A DNA stretch of 64,000 bases from Begonia masoniana. Lineage: Eukaryota; Streptophyta; Magnoliopsida; Cucurbitales; Begoniaceae. The stretch spans positions 33,911,730 to 33,975,729 of the forward strand of contig CM039512.1 of assembly GCA_022432975.1 (NCBI GenBank). The letters are read 5' to 3'. The notes under the pieces are model-generated. The model saw nothing but the letters and a program-made list of their open reading frames with translations. It did no database searches and was not told the origin of the DNA. A program made the translations under genes and the position numbers. Within the stretch, counting starts at the first letter, position 1. Each line of letters begins with the position of its first letter. This document shows positions 1-10,458 of this stretch, piece after piece.

Positions 1-2312
1 GTGAAACTCTCATTTCTCATCTGCTTCTTTCCACTGCTCTCTGTTTTCTCTCCTCCAAGCGACTGCAACCTTTCCAAAACACTTCCATTCTCCTGTTTCT
101 CTACCTAAGGTAAACATCTGCTAAAGTTAACGAGTTTGAATAAGTTAAAATGTGAGTTTTATTGGAGCTTAGGGTTACGATAATTTGGAGTGAACTCACT
201 GTTTTTACATGAAAACACGTTGGTTTGTTTACTAAAGGTTTGAATGGAGTTTGAAGCTTATTCTACTAAGTTATTAGTTAGCATTTGCAGCTTGTTGATT
301 TCCCTTTTCGTGCACGTCGTAGGTCCGTGCATCACCGAGGCAACACGTTCAAGACTCTCAACTCCGCAGCAAACAGGTAAGTTCATGTGTGTAGATCGGC
401 CCTTAAGGCCCTACAACACGGAGATACTAGGTTTTACATCTGTCGGGTTGTTTCAGGTAGATAAGTTAGAGTTTCGTTCTGAGTTTTTTGTATTTCTTTT
501 CCTTTTCTGCCATTTATTTATGCTGTCTGCTGTTCTAAGATGAAGCACTATAAATGTCCATGCATACACGTTTTTCTTGAAAGTTCATGCAAAATGTTTT
601 CTGTACATGGTTTGAAGCTAAGAAAGATAAAATCTGACTGTAATGTATTGGTTAAGTGCGGGACGGGGACTAGCCTACTGTTTTATTCTGTTCTGTTATG
701 TTATATTCTGTATATCTGTTTGTGCCTATCGTGCACTTGCCAGTTCCCCTATAAGCCCCACTTATACCCCAATGCTAGTGAAACGTACTGTAATATTCTG
801 TCACTGTATTCTGAAAATTCATGCATAGCATATGCATCACTGCATTTATATGTTCTTACTGAGTTTTAGACTCATAGGTGAACTCCCTGTTGTAGGTATG
901 GATTCCCCAAATGAGGACATCGTGCCTCAAAATGATGATTTGATGTAGTTGGCAGATCGAGCTCATGGGGTTTGGTTGTTGCAGTCAGACAAGAGTTAAC
1001 TCTGTGAGAATGTATTTTCTGAAGTTATGTCAAGTTCTGTAACATCTGTTGAAGTTTTTAAAAATATTTGAAGTGTAGGTTCAGCTCTGTACAACTTTTG
1101 TGTTCTTTTTAAAACGACGTATGAAATCTGTATTGATGTCCAAAACCTCTGTACTTGACAGTTGTATATATATATTTCAAAATATTTTGAAAACATTCTA
1201 AAACTGCTTGAGTTCTCCCTTTTTAAGTTATGCATGGATAGTATCGAATTTTAGAGCTATCCATGCAGTTTGTTTTCTTGAATCTGTCAATTGTAAAGCA
1301 GGTATTACAACTTTGTTTTGAATCGGGTTTTGAAGGTCTGAAACTTTTATGCCTTCTGTTTTGATGTTCCCTACTTATACGTCTTCCTGTAAAAAGGTTG
1401 TCAAATTCTGCCTTTAAAACTATATCTTCCGATTACATCCACCGCTGCTTTAAAATCACATCCACCGGTGAACTCATTTCTATCTGTAGTTCACATCCAC
1501 CGGTGAGCTCATTTCTGTCTGTAGTTCATATCCACCGGTGAACTCATTTCTGTCTGTAGTTCACATCCATCAGTGAACAGTGTATTTCTGCCTGTAGTTC
1601 ACTTCCACCGGTGAACAGTGCATTTCTGTCTGCATCCACCGCTGCCTTTAAAATTACATTTTCCGCCTGACGTTATCCACATCTTCCGCCTGACGTCATC
1701 TTCCTACTTTTTCCGCCCAGTTTATTTACGTCTTCTGCCTGACGTCATCCACATCTTCCGCCTGACGTCACCCACATCTTCCGCCCAATTTATTCATGCC
1801 CTCGCCACTGTCACTGTTCACTTTTGTCTTATTCATATCTACCGCTGTTTACTGTTCACTTTTGTCTTATTCACATCCACCGCGATACTATATCGCCTGC
1901 CCAGTTTACTTACATTTTCTGCTTCGTCTACTGACTACGTCTTCCACCCAATTTATTCATGCCATCCATTGTAGTCTTTCTTCCAATATGCTTTCCAGCT
2001 TATATTTCTTATTTATTTTCACTGCATTTATTTTATCACGATTTCCTCTGCATGCCCGTCGTCCATCCAGTCTTTTTTTTAAACGTTCCAAGTATTCTGA
2101 TTTCCTTCTGTCATTTGCTCTGCAGTCCGGTTTAACTATTTCCCGTTTTGCTTTCAAATCCAGAGAAGGTTTTCTCTCTCTGTAAAGTTGTAAGGGTTGG
2201 TTTGTTTTAAAAAGTTTAGTCTGCTTAGTCTGTTTATTAAAAAAAAATAGTCCTCGTTTTGAATGTCTCGAAGTGATGGTTCCTCGAACCCCGATCGGGT
2301 CGGGGGCTGTCA
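1..2312 (+). mobile_element. Ty3/gypsy LTR (I), 5' end outside window
   Basis: The segment looks like the LTRs of the gypsy elements further right. It has a pyrimidine-rich, ATG-free stretch (1-119), a donor-like AAGGTAAAC at 116-124, a short exon-like piece (323-376) followed by CAGGTAAGT, a GGCCCTACA motif near 408, and an acceptor-like TGTTGTAGGT near 889. The distal half carries tandem CCACCGGTGAACTC and CGCCTGACGTCATCC motifs. The right boundary is placed at CGGGGGCTGTCA (ends 2312), the same style of end as the other LTRs (GGGTCGTTACA, GGGTCGTGACA), because from 2313 the sequence is gag of element F on the other strand. Whether this is a solo LTR or the 3' LTR of a complete element cannot be told. 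No protein-coding function is claimed for its short ORFs. Confidence 0.6.
1435..1800 (+). repeat. Degenerate tandem repeats in LTR I
   Basis: About five copies of a unit near 35 bp containing TCCACCGGTGAACTCATTTC run through 1435-1625. They are followed by four copies of a unit containing TTCCGCCTGACGTCATCCAC (1670-1790; one copy has TGACGTTA). The palindrome TGACGTCA is a classic bZIP (CRE/TGA-type) site. The same core recurs in arrays of LTRs B, D and E. Confidence 0.7.
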
Positions 2313-3159
2313 AAGTTAGCCTGAATGCGACACACTCCAAAATATGGTTTCTTGTAGGAGGGACATAAAGGTACATTCGTCGTCATGGGTTCCCTCTTGA
2401 CAAACTTAGAAAGTCTTCCACCAAACTTAGATGGTCCTCCAGTAGGTCCATTGTTCATGGGTTGCTTAAATATAACCGATTGTTGTTGTGGAACTTTATT
2501 TCGTGCCGCTTGAGTCGCATGGTTATATCTCCTTTGCAATTCTTGGGCCTTGATGACATCTTTCTCTCCTTGTTCAACAGACAGTGCTTTTTCCACCACA
2601 AATGCGAACGAAGAGTTCATGGAGATAATGAGACGGATGTCCTTGAGTATCTCCACCATTAGTCATTGGATGAACCTTTTCATCTTCATAGCCTCGTTAC
2701 CAGCTATGTGAGGGACATAACGAGACAATTGCTCAAATTTGTGCAGATAATCCGTCACGTTTTCGGTCTACTTGACAGCTATAAATTCTTCAGCCTTCGC
2801 ATCCATCATTGAATCCGTAAAGTATTTCTCATTGAATAATTCATGAAATTTCTCTCAGGTCATGATAGTAAGTGAATACATTGCCTTTATGGAATCCCAC
2901 TAATAACGTGCCTCCATTCGGAACATAGAAGACGCGTAAAAAACTTTCTCTTCTTCAGAAGTTTTTGCATGCTCAAAGATTTTGCCAATGGTCCGGATCT
3001 AATCATCCGCTGCTGCCATATCCGCTAAATTGCCTTAGAATTTGGAGGGTCTAAACGTCAAAATCTATCGAAATCCATATTTGCATGTCGAGGCCTGTTT
3101 GAAACTTGGGCCTGCATATTCGCTGCTTGAGCCGCGGTAGTGATTGCTTGAGCTGCCGC

Positions 3160-5852
3160 TGTAATATCCGGCTTGTACGGGATTTTTTTATATTACGTAA
3201 TATATATTGGCATTTTTGTAAATATGTCAAATCAAATCCATTTTACAAAAGAAAAGCATCATTAGAATCCTAATTATTAATAGGAATTGTAAGGAAATTA
3301 TGAGAATTTTCGGAGTTTAGACGCTTAATTCCGATTAATTACGTTTCTCGTAATATGAAGGACGTTCGAGAAAAAAATAGTAAATGAGGTCCGATTTGCG
3401 AACGGACAGTTTTAATAAATCCCAAATAATAAGTTGAATTTATTGGTGAAATAAGGAGATTTGGAGAAAACGAATTGTCGGTTAATTAACGAAACGAAGG
3501 ACGAAACAAACAGAAAATTGGAAGGAAGGGCAAAATGGTAATTTGCAAAGCCAAAATTTAATTAAAAACCAATTTTTTTTCTTCCCTCCACGCCATTTCC
3601 TCTTTCTCTCTATTTTTCTCTCCTCCCCGCGGCGACCATTTTCTTCTCCTTCACGGCGTCCTCCATTTCCGGCGATCAAGCTCTCTGATCATCTCATTTT
3701 CTTCACGTTTCTTCCTCCTCTCGCAGCTCTAGGTATGATTCTAAAGCTTTAAAAGCTTATTGTTCAGTTATTACGAAGTTAAAGACGATTAGGGTTTCAT
3801 TTAGGTTTGTGAAAAACGTGGTTTAGGGCTAGAAATCGATAGGTTTATCGAGATTAAGGACGTAAAGAACATATTGAACGTTATTGGACGAAGTTAGATC
3901 GAATTATGAGAAATGCTAAAATTAGAGGATTTCGGGCTTTTTTTGGAAAAAGCTCATTAATTGTGGTTTTGAACTATCGAGCATTGATTGCATGTTTAAA
4001 TGCCTCGATTATTTAAATTAGAGCTTTAAGGAATTTCCTCAGTTAAGGTTTCGTTAAAATTGGACGTTTAATAGTTTAAACTAGTTTTAACGATAATTTG
4101 GTGAAATTGCCTAGGTAAGCGCTCGTGGACGGAGCTTGGATTGCATCGAGCACGAGGTAAGTTCTCGTGACTTGCTTGACCGATTGGTCTACACCGTACG
4201 TCGAGGTCGTCTCGAGGAGTTTTGATGACGTGCTCGTTTATTTGCTTGGATGGGTAGTTAGGTTTAATTGTTTTATAGATTATGTTCCTTATAGTCTTGA
4301 TGGTACACATGTTGCTTGTTTACGTTTATGTTAAACTGTTCATGCATCACAGTTTTTAAATAAGCATAAGAAAATGAATTTCCGCACGATGTTTTAAAGA
4401 AAATGGCAATGCGGCCTAGAGAGGGGCTATTGATCTATTGTGTAGGCACGAAGGGGTCTGTCACAATACCGCATTTAACACATACTCATACAGTTTATAG
4501 TTTATAGGTTATGCGAGATGGGGCTCAGGCACGGCTGTACGTGTTATAAGCGTGTACCCCCCCTCCTCTAGCTGGAAAGAATAGTACGACCGCTGGATGT
4601 GCTCTCTCTGGTTAGGGGGTTGAGATCTCGGTGACAACCAGAGTAAAGATAATGAAAATGATGCATGATTACGAACTCATACGCACAGCATGCATTGCAT
4701 TTACGTAGAACTTGCTGAGATTTTTATCTCATAGGTGTCTGTATGGTGTAGGTGACTTCGACATAGGTGAGGACGAGATCCCTCCACCTGAGGAGTGATG
4801 CGGTTGACGGAGGATGGTCGCGGGAGTGCGTTGGCGCAGTCGAGGCTTGTTTTGACCCGTGGGACTCATGGTTAGATGTTTTGAGAGTTTTGGTGATATT
4901 TTGGGCTAATGGTGGATTAGACAGATTTATTGTATAGATAGATACATTTTAGGTTGTTGGATCTGGATAGGTTTATGTATTGATGTTTTGAAATGTTTTG
5001 AAAATTGATTTTATAATCTTTTGTTGATTTCAAACAGGAGGATTTGTTTAGGTTTTAAACATATCCACGCGTTTTATTTTCATAAAAATAGGCTATGTTT
5101 TGAACGTGTTTCGAGTCGTGATTTTGAATGAGAGTCGAAATGAATTTATGTTGGAACGTACGTGTTGGAACGTATGTGTGTTAATGAAATTGTGAATGAG
5201 TGAGTTTTATTGGAATGTATGGTGGAGAGGTGGGATGAAAATTGGATGAAATGGTGAAGTGTTTTGATTAATGTATGTGGAAATGAGGGAAGAGAAGGAA
5301 CGAAGAAAAAGAGAAAAAGAGAAAGAAGAAGTGAGGAGGCAGTAAGGATGGCGACCAATCGCCAGGAGGTGGAGATCGGTCACCAAGAGGAACCACGCTC
5401 TGGAAGATTTCCAGAGCGTGTGGCGATCGATCACCTGGTTTCTGGCGATCGATCGCCCCTCGATGGTTACACGGCAATCACGGATCGCCTGGGAGGCGAT
5501 TGCTAGGCAATCGAGCGATCGCCTAAGGGGCGATTGTTCGCCATGCGAAGATCGCTTCTGGCGATCAATCGCCTATTTTGGGCGATCGATCGCCACAATG
5601 TTTTACACGGCTTTTGCCGTTTTTGCCCCCTTTTCCTCTGCCGATTGTTTTCATTTAATTTTTATAGTTTTATTTAAATTGTTTTAAGTTTAATTTAAAT
5701 GGGTTATCGACTTAGACTTCAACGATTTTAGTTTCAATCCCGATCCCGATTTTAAAGTTTTATTTCCGCTCAAACGTGAGGTAAAAAGTTTTAAGTATAA
5801 AGATAAAAAAAAAATAGTACGGAAAATTGGGTACAATATTAGGGTCGCTACA
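3160..5852 (+). mobile_element. Solo LTR A' (family of element A)
   Basis: It starts TGTAATATCC and ends GGGTCGCTACA. The flanking 5-mers are GCCGC (3155-3159) and GCCGT (5853-5857), a TSD with one mismatch. It is homologous along its length to the LTRs of element A (29575-32170 and 57040-59676), but with many substitutions, so it is an older copy. It shows the family layout: donor-like CTAGGTATG at 3730, a 42-nt exon-like piece 4115-4156, CGAGGTAAGTTC at 4153, and an acceptor-like GGTGTAGGTGAC at 4746. The distal part contains a dense cluster of GATCGATC palindromes. A solo LTR normally arises by recombination between the two LTRs of one element. Confidence 0.85.
5345..5600. repeat. Cluster of GCGATCGATCGCC palindromes in solo LTR A'
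   Basis: Within about 255 bp there are some ten GCGATC/GATCGC motifs, including GGCGATCGATCGCC twice, and a separate inverted pair CGCTCTGGAA / TTCCAGAGCG around 5395-5421. The related LTRs of element A carry the same type of cluster (31821-31965, 59287-59473) with partly different palindromes. The role is unknown; hairpin formation in DNA or RNA is the obvious possibility. Confidence 0.8.
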
Positions 5853-6155
5853 GCCGTATTAGCTGCTTGCGACAGTTGTTCATTTTGTCTAGCCTGTGTC
5901 TCGATCATGTCCATCATCCGATCAAGTATAGCATCCCGATCATTTCTATCTCCTCTATGATTGGCTATAGTCTACATCACAATGATCTTATTTTAAGAAA
6001 ATCTATCTTAAATATATATTTTTTAATGTACTATAATATTCATAACATACTTTTATCAAAATATAAATTTAATACAAACTTACTTGTTGATTGACAATCT
6101 TCTAGGTGTACGTGAGCATACAGAGTAGTCTAAAGAATCATTTTATAAACCTTGG

Positions 6156-6167
6156 GCTCTGATACCA
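6156..6167 (-). promoter_or_regulatory. Primer-binding site of element F (initiator Met tRNA)
   Basis: On the minus strand TGGTATCAGAGC, complementary to the 3' end of plant initiator methionine tRNA. It lies 3 nt from the LTR end (6171). Confidence 0.85.
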
Positions 6168-6170
6168 TGT

Positions 6171-8166
6171 TGTAACGCCCAATTTTAAAAATCTCCAATT
6201 TAAAACCCTAATTTTGAAAACTCTAAAATTTTTCCTAAATTGATTTGAAATCAAGCGCTAAATCATAATTTAAATATTAATTGAAAACTTTAATTTCGCG
6301 GAAGCTTGGTAATAAATCTATCAAAATCTTGAAACCATCGCATAATTAAAACAATTTATGAGACTTTATTTCATAATAAAAATTCTACATAATTATTCAA
6401 AATCTAAATTGAAATAAAACTTTAATTATCGTTTAAAATTTTAAAGCATACTAAATTAAATCTTTTTCTTCGAACTCAACAATATCTTCTTCTTCTGTAT
6501 GCTCGCTTGCCATTGGAGAGTTCTCAATTGCAGCTAGTTTTTCCTCAAATAAAAATTCACCTACATCACAAGTTAAAAACTATGAGAAATTTCAGTAAGT
6601 GGAAATGCGTGTAACTTGCAAAACTTTTACTTTTACCAAATCCTGATAACAGTTACATACTAGTTGAAAATCAACCTTCTTTTAAGACTTAGTCATCTCT
6701 AGCTTTGTCCTCTTTTACTTTTACTTTTAAGACTTAGCCATCTCATGGCTTCGTCATCTTTTACTTTTACTTTTAACGATCAAGCTCTTGCTATCACGTA
6801 TTTGTCATCAATTCCCTTTTACTTTTTCATATACATGCAAATGTCCTATCCATTTTATCTTTTAAATATTTCTATGTCGATGCTCTAATATATGTGCTCA
6901 ACCATAAAAAACGTGTGACAAATTAAAACAATAATAAAGAATATAATATCTATCATGTGATGTAAGGTCATAGCCAAAACATTGTATTTACATTTACTTG
7001 AATTCTGAGCAATATGTGTACATCGGGATATTCCAAAAATTTCAAAATAATATCCTGCTCAAATAAAATCTTTGGTATTAAAATCCTACTTAATAAATCC
7101 TATTTCAAAGAAATTTGAGCAAAAATTCCTAACGTTGAAATCTTAGGTCGAATCGGATCGGTTTGATCGATTTGGATTCAATCGGACAGTTCTGAAGTTT
7201 TTCCTGCCTAATTCGAATATCAATATTAGAATCTCACTTAAATTATTCCAACTTTAGAAGAATTTGGGCAGAAATTTCTTACCGATTAAATCTTTGATCG
7301 GTCTGATTTGATTCAGGTGGAAATTTGGTTTGGGTCTTGTTCGGGTGAATAGTGTCAGGTCGGGTCGGGTCAGTGAACAGTGTCAGGTCGTGTCGGTCAG
7401 TGAACAGTACCGGTTCGATTCGGATCAGATGAACAATGTCGGTTCGGTTCGTGTTGGGTGAACAATGCCGGTTTGGTTCAGGTTGTTGGTTTGGTTCAAA
7501 CCAGTTTTAGTGAACCCGGTTCGGTTCGCTGGGCTAGTTCACGTTTTAAAACGAAACCAGATCTGCTTCTTCTTCGCGATTTCTACCGAGAGAGAGAGAG
7601 AAGAGAGTGTGAGACAGAGAGAGTATCAGAGATGGAGGGAGAGCATTTCAGAGAGGGAGAGCTGAGAGAGAAGCTTACTCTGATGGTAGTCGATAGAGGC
7701 CAAAGGATCTTCGTCAGAGCTTCATCGGAGCTTTCAGCCGAGGATTTCCTTCTCGTCGGAGGCTGAGCGGTTGTCGGAGCTCGCTGCTCGTTGCTTTAGA
7801 AGACCGAGGTAAGTTCTTCTTCTTCTTCTTTCTAAAGAACTCAAGAGGGAGAGTAGTGGTGAATTCTCCTTCACATAACCTCTTCTATTTATAGGAGAGG
7901 TTTAACCCTGCGCCTCTCCGTGAAATCCGAGTTCAGCTCGGATTTTTTGGTTGCTATAGATCAGCACTGGATTTCCAGAGGAGTAGCTTGTTCAGTTGAT
8001 TCTAAACACTCCCTTTGAAAGGTCCAGGTTCAATCGGGTTGTCATATAAACAACGCCGGATTTCCAGAGGAGGAAATTCTACGATTTACCCTGTTTTTGA
8101 TTTTTTTTAATAACTTAATTGGAAAAATCTTGATTTGAATTAGAAATTGAACCCTAAGTTGTTACA
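6171..8166 (-). mobile_element. 5' LTR of element F
   Basis: On the minus strand it begins TGTAACAACTTAGG (8166) and ends TTGGGCGTTACA (6171), 1996 bp. A TATA box CTATAAATAG lies at 7894-7885 on the minus strand, about 270 bp from the LTR start, so U3 is short. An acceptor-like TGTGATGTAGGTGAA lies at 6570-6556, matching the position of similar sites in the other gypsy LTRs. A GA-rich tract (7585-7680) gives short ORFs that are not considered genes. Confidence 0.75.
7886..7894 (-). promoter_or_regulatory. TATA box of LTR F
   Basis: TATAAATAG on the minus strand, downstream of the LTR start in transcription direction. It is the likely promoter of element F. Confidence 0.55.
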
Positions 8167-8343
8167 ATACTAGCCCAAGTGGTACCAGTGATGTGCTCTC
8201 TTGGCATAGGTTGCCTGGAGACCTGAGTTCGAATCACTGTGGAGGCATAAAACTCCTTGTCATGAAGGAGAAGTTCATGAGTTTGGTCTGCAGATCTTCG
8301 CGATGGTGGGGGCCAGATCGTTACAAAAAATGTGTTTTTTTTT
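8167..8343 (+). mobile_element. tRNA-derived SINE
   Basis: Pol III internal promoter boxes are visible: a box A-like TAGCCCAAGTGGTA at 8171-8184 and a box B-like GTTCGAATCAC at 8227-8237, about 45 bp apart as in plant tRNA SINEs. The 3' part ends in ACAAAAAATG and a T-run before a second SINE-like unit begins. The left edge abuts the LTR of element F, so the SINE head may be truncated. Confidence 0.6.
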
Positions 8344-8771
8344 GTGGCAATCTAGCCCCTTTTGACTGGCCCTGCACGACCCAGCCCACCACACTAGGCG
8401 GAATCGCGAGCCGCCAGCCCGACCCACCACACTAGGTGGAATTCACGAGCTGCACTCACAGAACTTTTTCCTCCTAGAGCAGGAAACTTCATGCCTTCCC
8501 AACCACTCGAACCCCGGACCTCTAGGATATAATCCATTTGAGCTACTATCCCAAGTGGTACCACCACTTGTAGCTCATGGATTATATCCTGGAGGTCCTG
8601 GATTCGAGTGATGGGGAAGGCATGAAATTCCCTGCTCCATGAGTGAAATGTTCTGTGAGTGCAGCTCTCAGATTCCATCTAGTGTGGTGGGTCAGGCTGG
8701 CGACTCGCAAATTCTGCCTAGTGTGGTGGGCCGGGTCGTGCAGGGCCAGTCGAAAGAGGCTAGACTGCCAC
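8344..8771. repeat. Large inverted repeat of two SINE copies, head to head
   Basis: The left arm (8344-8559) and right arm (8563-8771) are near-perfect reverse complements over about 210 bp, with a loop of only a few bases (centre CAAGTGGTACCACCACTTG). Each arm reads outward as a SINE: a tRNA-like head with TAGCTCATGG and a box B-like GGATTCGAGT, then a body with CTAGTGTGGTGGG repeated twice. A transcript across it would fold into a long hairpin. Confidence 0.8.
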
Positions 8772-8839
8772 TATATGAGTTGGTATAAGGTTTAAATAAG
8801 TTTATTTTTTTGATTGGAAGTGATAAACGGCGATGGAGG

Positions 8840-9135
8840 ACAATTTTTGTGACTTCTCGTCGCTAGAAATTGCCCAATTGTCGACCTCTGTGGATGGTCG
8901 GTTGACACTTCAAACTCTACTAGAAACAAAGACGCATTAAGTGTCGACCGAATGAAAGAAGTGTTAACTGCGTACATTTTTATTTTCAAAAGGTGTTGAC
9001 ACTTTAGAAGGAAGTGTCAACCCTTAGTGTATTCTGGACAAAAATCGAGAGGCATGAAGTGTCAATCGATAGGATGAAGTGGGTCGATCCCTACTTATAA
9101 GTGTTGACTGGTCCCTCCTAAAGTGTCGACTACAC
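8840..9135. other. Possible decayed DNA-transposon end with GTGTCGAC-type repeats
   Basis: AAGTGTCGACC and variants (AGTGTTAACTG, GGTGTTGACAC, AAGTGTCAACC, AGTGTCGACTAC) recur six or more times in both orientations, next to CTACTAGAAACAAAG near 8917. Such subterminal repeats are typical of CACTA (En/Spm) elements. No clean terminus or TSD is visible. Confidence 0.25.
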
Positions 9136-9139
9136 AGTT

Positions 9140-10407
9140 TTAATTTTGAGAGAAATTTTGTAGGGGTTTTATATTATTTGCACTGCATTTGCATCATTGT
9201 TTTTTAAAACCTTATTTTGGTGAGCTGTTACCTGTAGAAAACCTGACAGATCTAGTCGGCAGCACGTCAGTATTTTTATGTGTATGTATGTATGATTGAC
9301 ACATTTATCATTGATGTATGGTGTTATATTTTTGTAATGGAAGATTGATCATCGTGATACTTTGGATGACATGCATGTATGTACAATTTACACGTTTACC
9401 ATTGATGTATGGTTTTGATATTGTTGTAATTGAGGATTGATCATTGTGATACTTTGGACGGTCTCGGTGTCAAGTATTATGAGGACATCTTAGTATATCT
9501 TCTGTTATGTGGAAATTGTTATGTTTGCACGTTATGAAATGGGTAATATGGCGGTGGTGACATGTTCTTTGGGTTTCAAATATCTAAACATGATCAGGGT
9601 AATATTTTTTTATTATCATTTATACGAGTTGCTTCGTAGATGACCATTGTTCACTGACAACATAAGTAACAGGGCTAGATATTTGGGTCACACATTGTGT
9701 GTTTCTTCTTTTTGGCTCATGAGGTGTTGTTAGATTTCGGTTGCCGTCTTTCTATGTTTATGTGCCGGAAGGGTCCTTGAATGACCCTCTCTATTTTTAT
9801 ATGATAAGTACAATGATGACGTATTTTTGTATAGTCATCTATATATGCGACGATGTTTAACTTAATACCTCATCGGTGGCTTGTAGAGCCTATTTCCTTA
9901 AAATGGTGAAAATGAGTTTTCATAGATCGATGTTTTGAAAACAATTTTGTCATCTCACTATGTTTTGAAATGAAAAGTAAAAGAAATTTTATATGTATTT
10001 AATATAATATTTCTACTGAGTTAGTCACTAACTCCAAACGACCCCCTCTCTTTCTAGAAAATAACAAAAACAGTGAGAGTCAGAGTCGGAAGTTGTTTCA
10101 TTTATTTATTTTCTTAGTTAAATATTTAGTTGAATTTATGGTGAGAACTTAACTTTTGTTTGGAATTGTGGTAGTTAAATTGATTTAGACTTTGATCTGT
10201 AAACCTTATTGAATTGCTATTTTATTTATCACATTATTATATATAATATCACTGTGTAGATCTTGGCCTTTGATAATATGTTCAAGTCTTTCGCTGTGAA
10301 CCAAGCCTTGGGCTTGGTGATCGGGTACTCTCTGAGGATCATGTCGCCTGACCTAGCGTTCTGTTTGCCCCACCTCGGGTTGTGATAGAAATTTTTGGTA
10401 TTAGAGC
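9140..10407 (+). mobile_element. LTR end and PBS of old gypsy element G
   Basis: The sequence ends CCTCGGGTTGTGATA (about 10387). After 8 nt comes TGGTATTAGAGC (10396-10407), a one-mismatch version of the initiator-Met PBS, so 10387 is an LTR end. The LTR start could not be located; 9140 is only a guess from where the sequence changes character. The element's leader continues to 10453, is cut by element E, and resumes at 23648. G is the oldest host layer in this part of the window. Confidence 0.45.
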
Positions 10408-10458
10408 AGATTCACACAAATAGTGATTACTTAAGAATTGATAGTGTGGTAAGTTGAA

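Larger units (their letters stand above)
2313..6155 (-). pseudogene. Decayed gag of element F (interrupted)
   Basis: The N-terminal part lies at 6155-5858 (residues like RDAILDRMMDMIETQARQ, then a short Ala-rich stretch). The rest lies at 3159-2313, after the A' insertion. It includes remnants of the retrotransposon gag domain and a damaged zinc knuckle (CPSYKKPYFGVC, where a family member would normally have a second Cys and a His). Several stops and frameshifts break it: readable protein jumps between frames around 2660-3060. The longest open piece is 2659-2313. It is a gypsy capsid relic with no plausible function. Confidence 0.65.
2313..8166 (-). mobile_element. Ty3/gypsy element F, truncated and nested
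   Basis: Read on the minus strand: 5' LTR (8166-6171), primer-binding site (6167-6156), then a decayed gag broken by solo LTR A' (3160-5852) and cut at 2313 by LTR I. No protease, reverse transcriptase or integrase remains inside the window; they may lie left of it. The right flank of the LTR is ATACT and the left end is not visible, so no TSD can be checked. SINE sequence begins right at the LTR edge, so F probably inserted into or beside a SINE. Confidence 0.7.

Noticed and set aside
244..543. ORF of 99 codons with a hydrophobic start
   Set aside because: It lies across exon-like and intron-like parts of LTR I and has no family match. Only its overlap with the micro-exon is of interest.
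7458..7766. ORF starting MNNAGLVQVVGLVQTSF
   Set aside because: Derived from GGTTCGGTTC- and GAGAGA-rich low-complexity sequence in LTR F, antisense to that element.
8171..8240. tRNA gene
   Set aside because: Box A and box B are present but no cloverleaf could be drawn and the downstream sequence is SINE-like.
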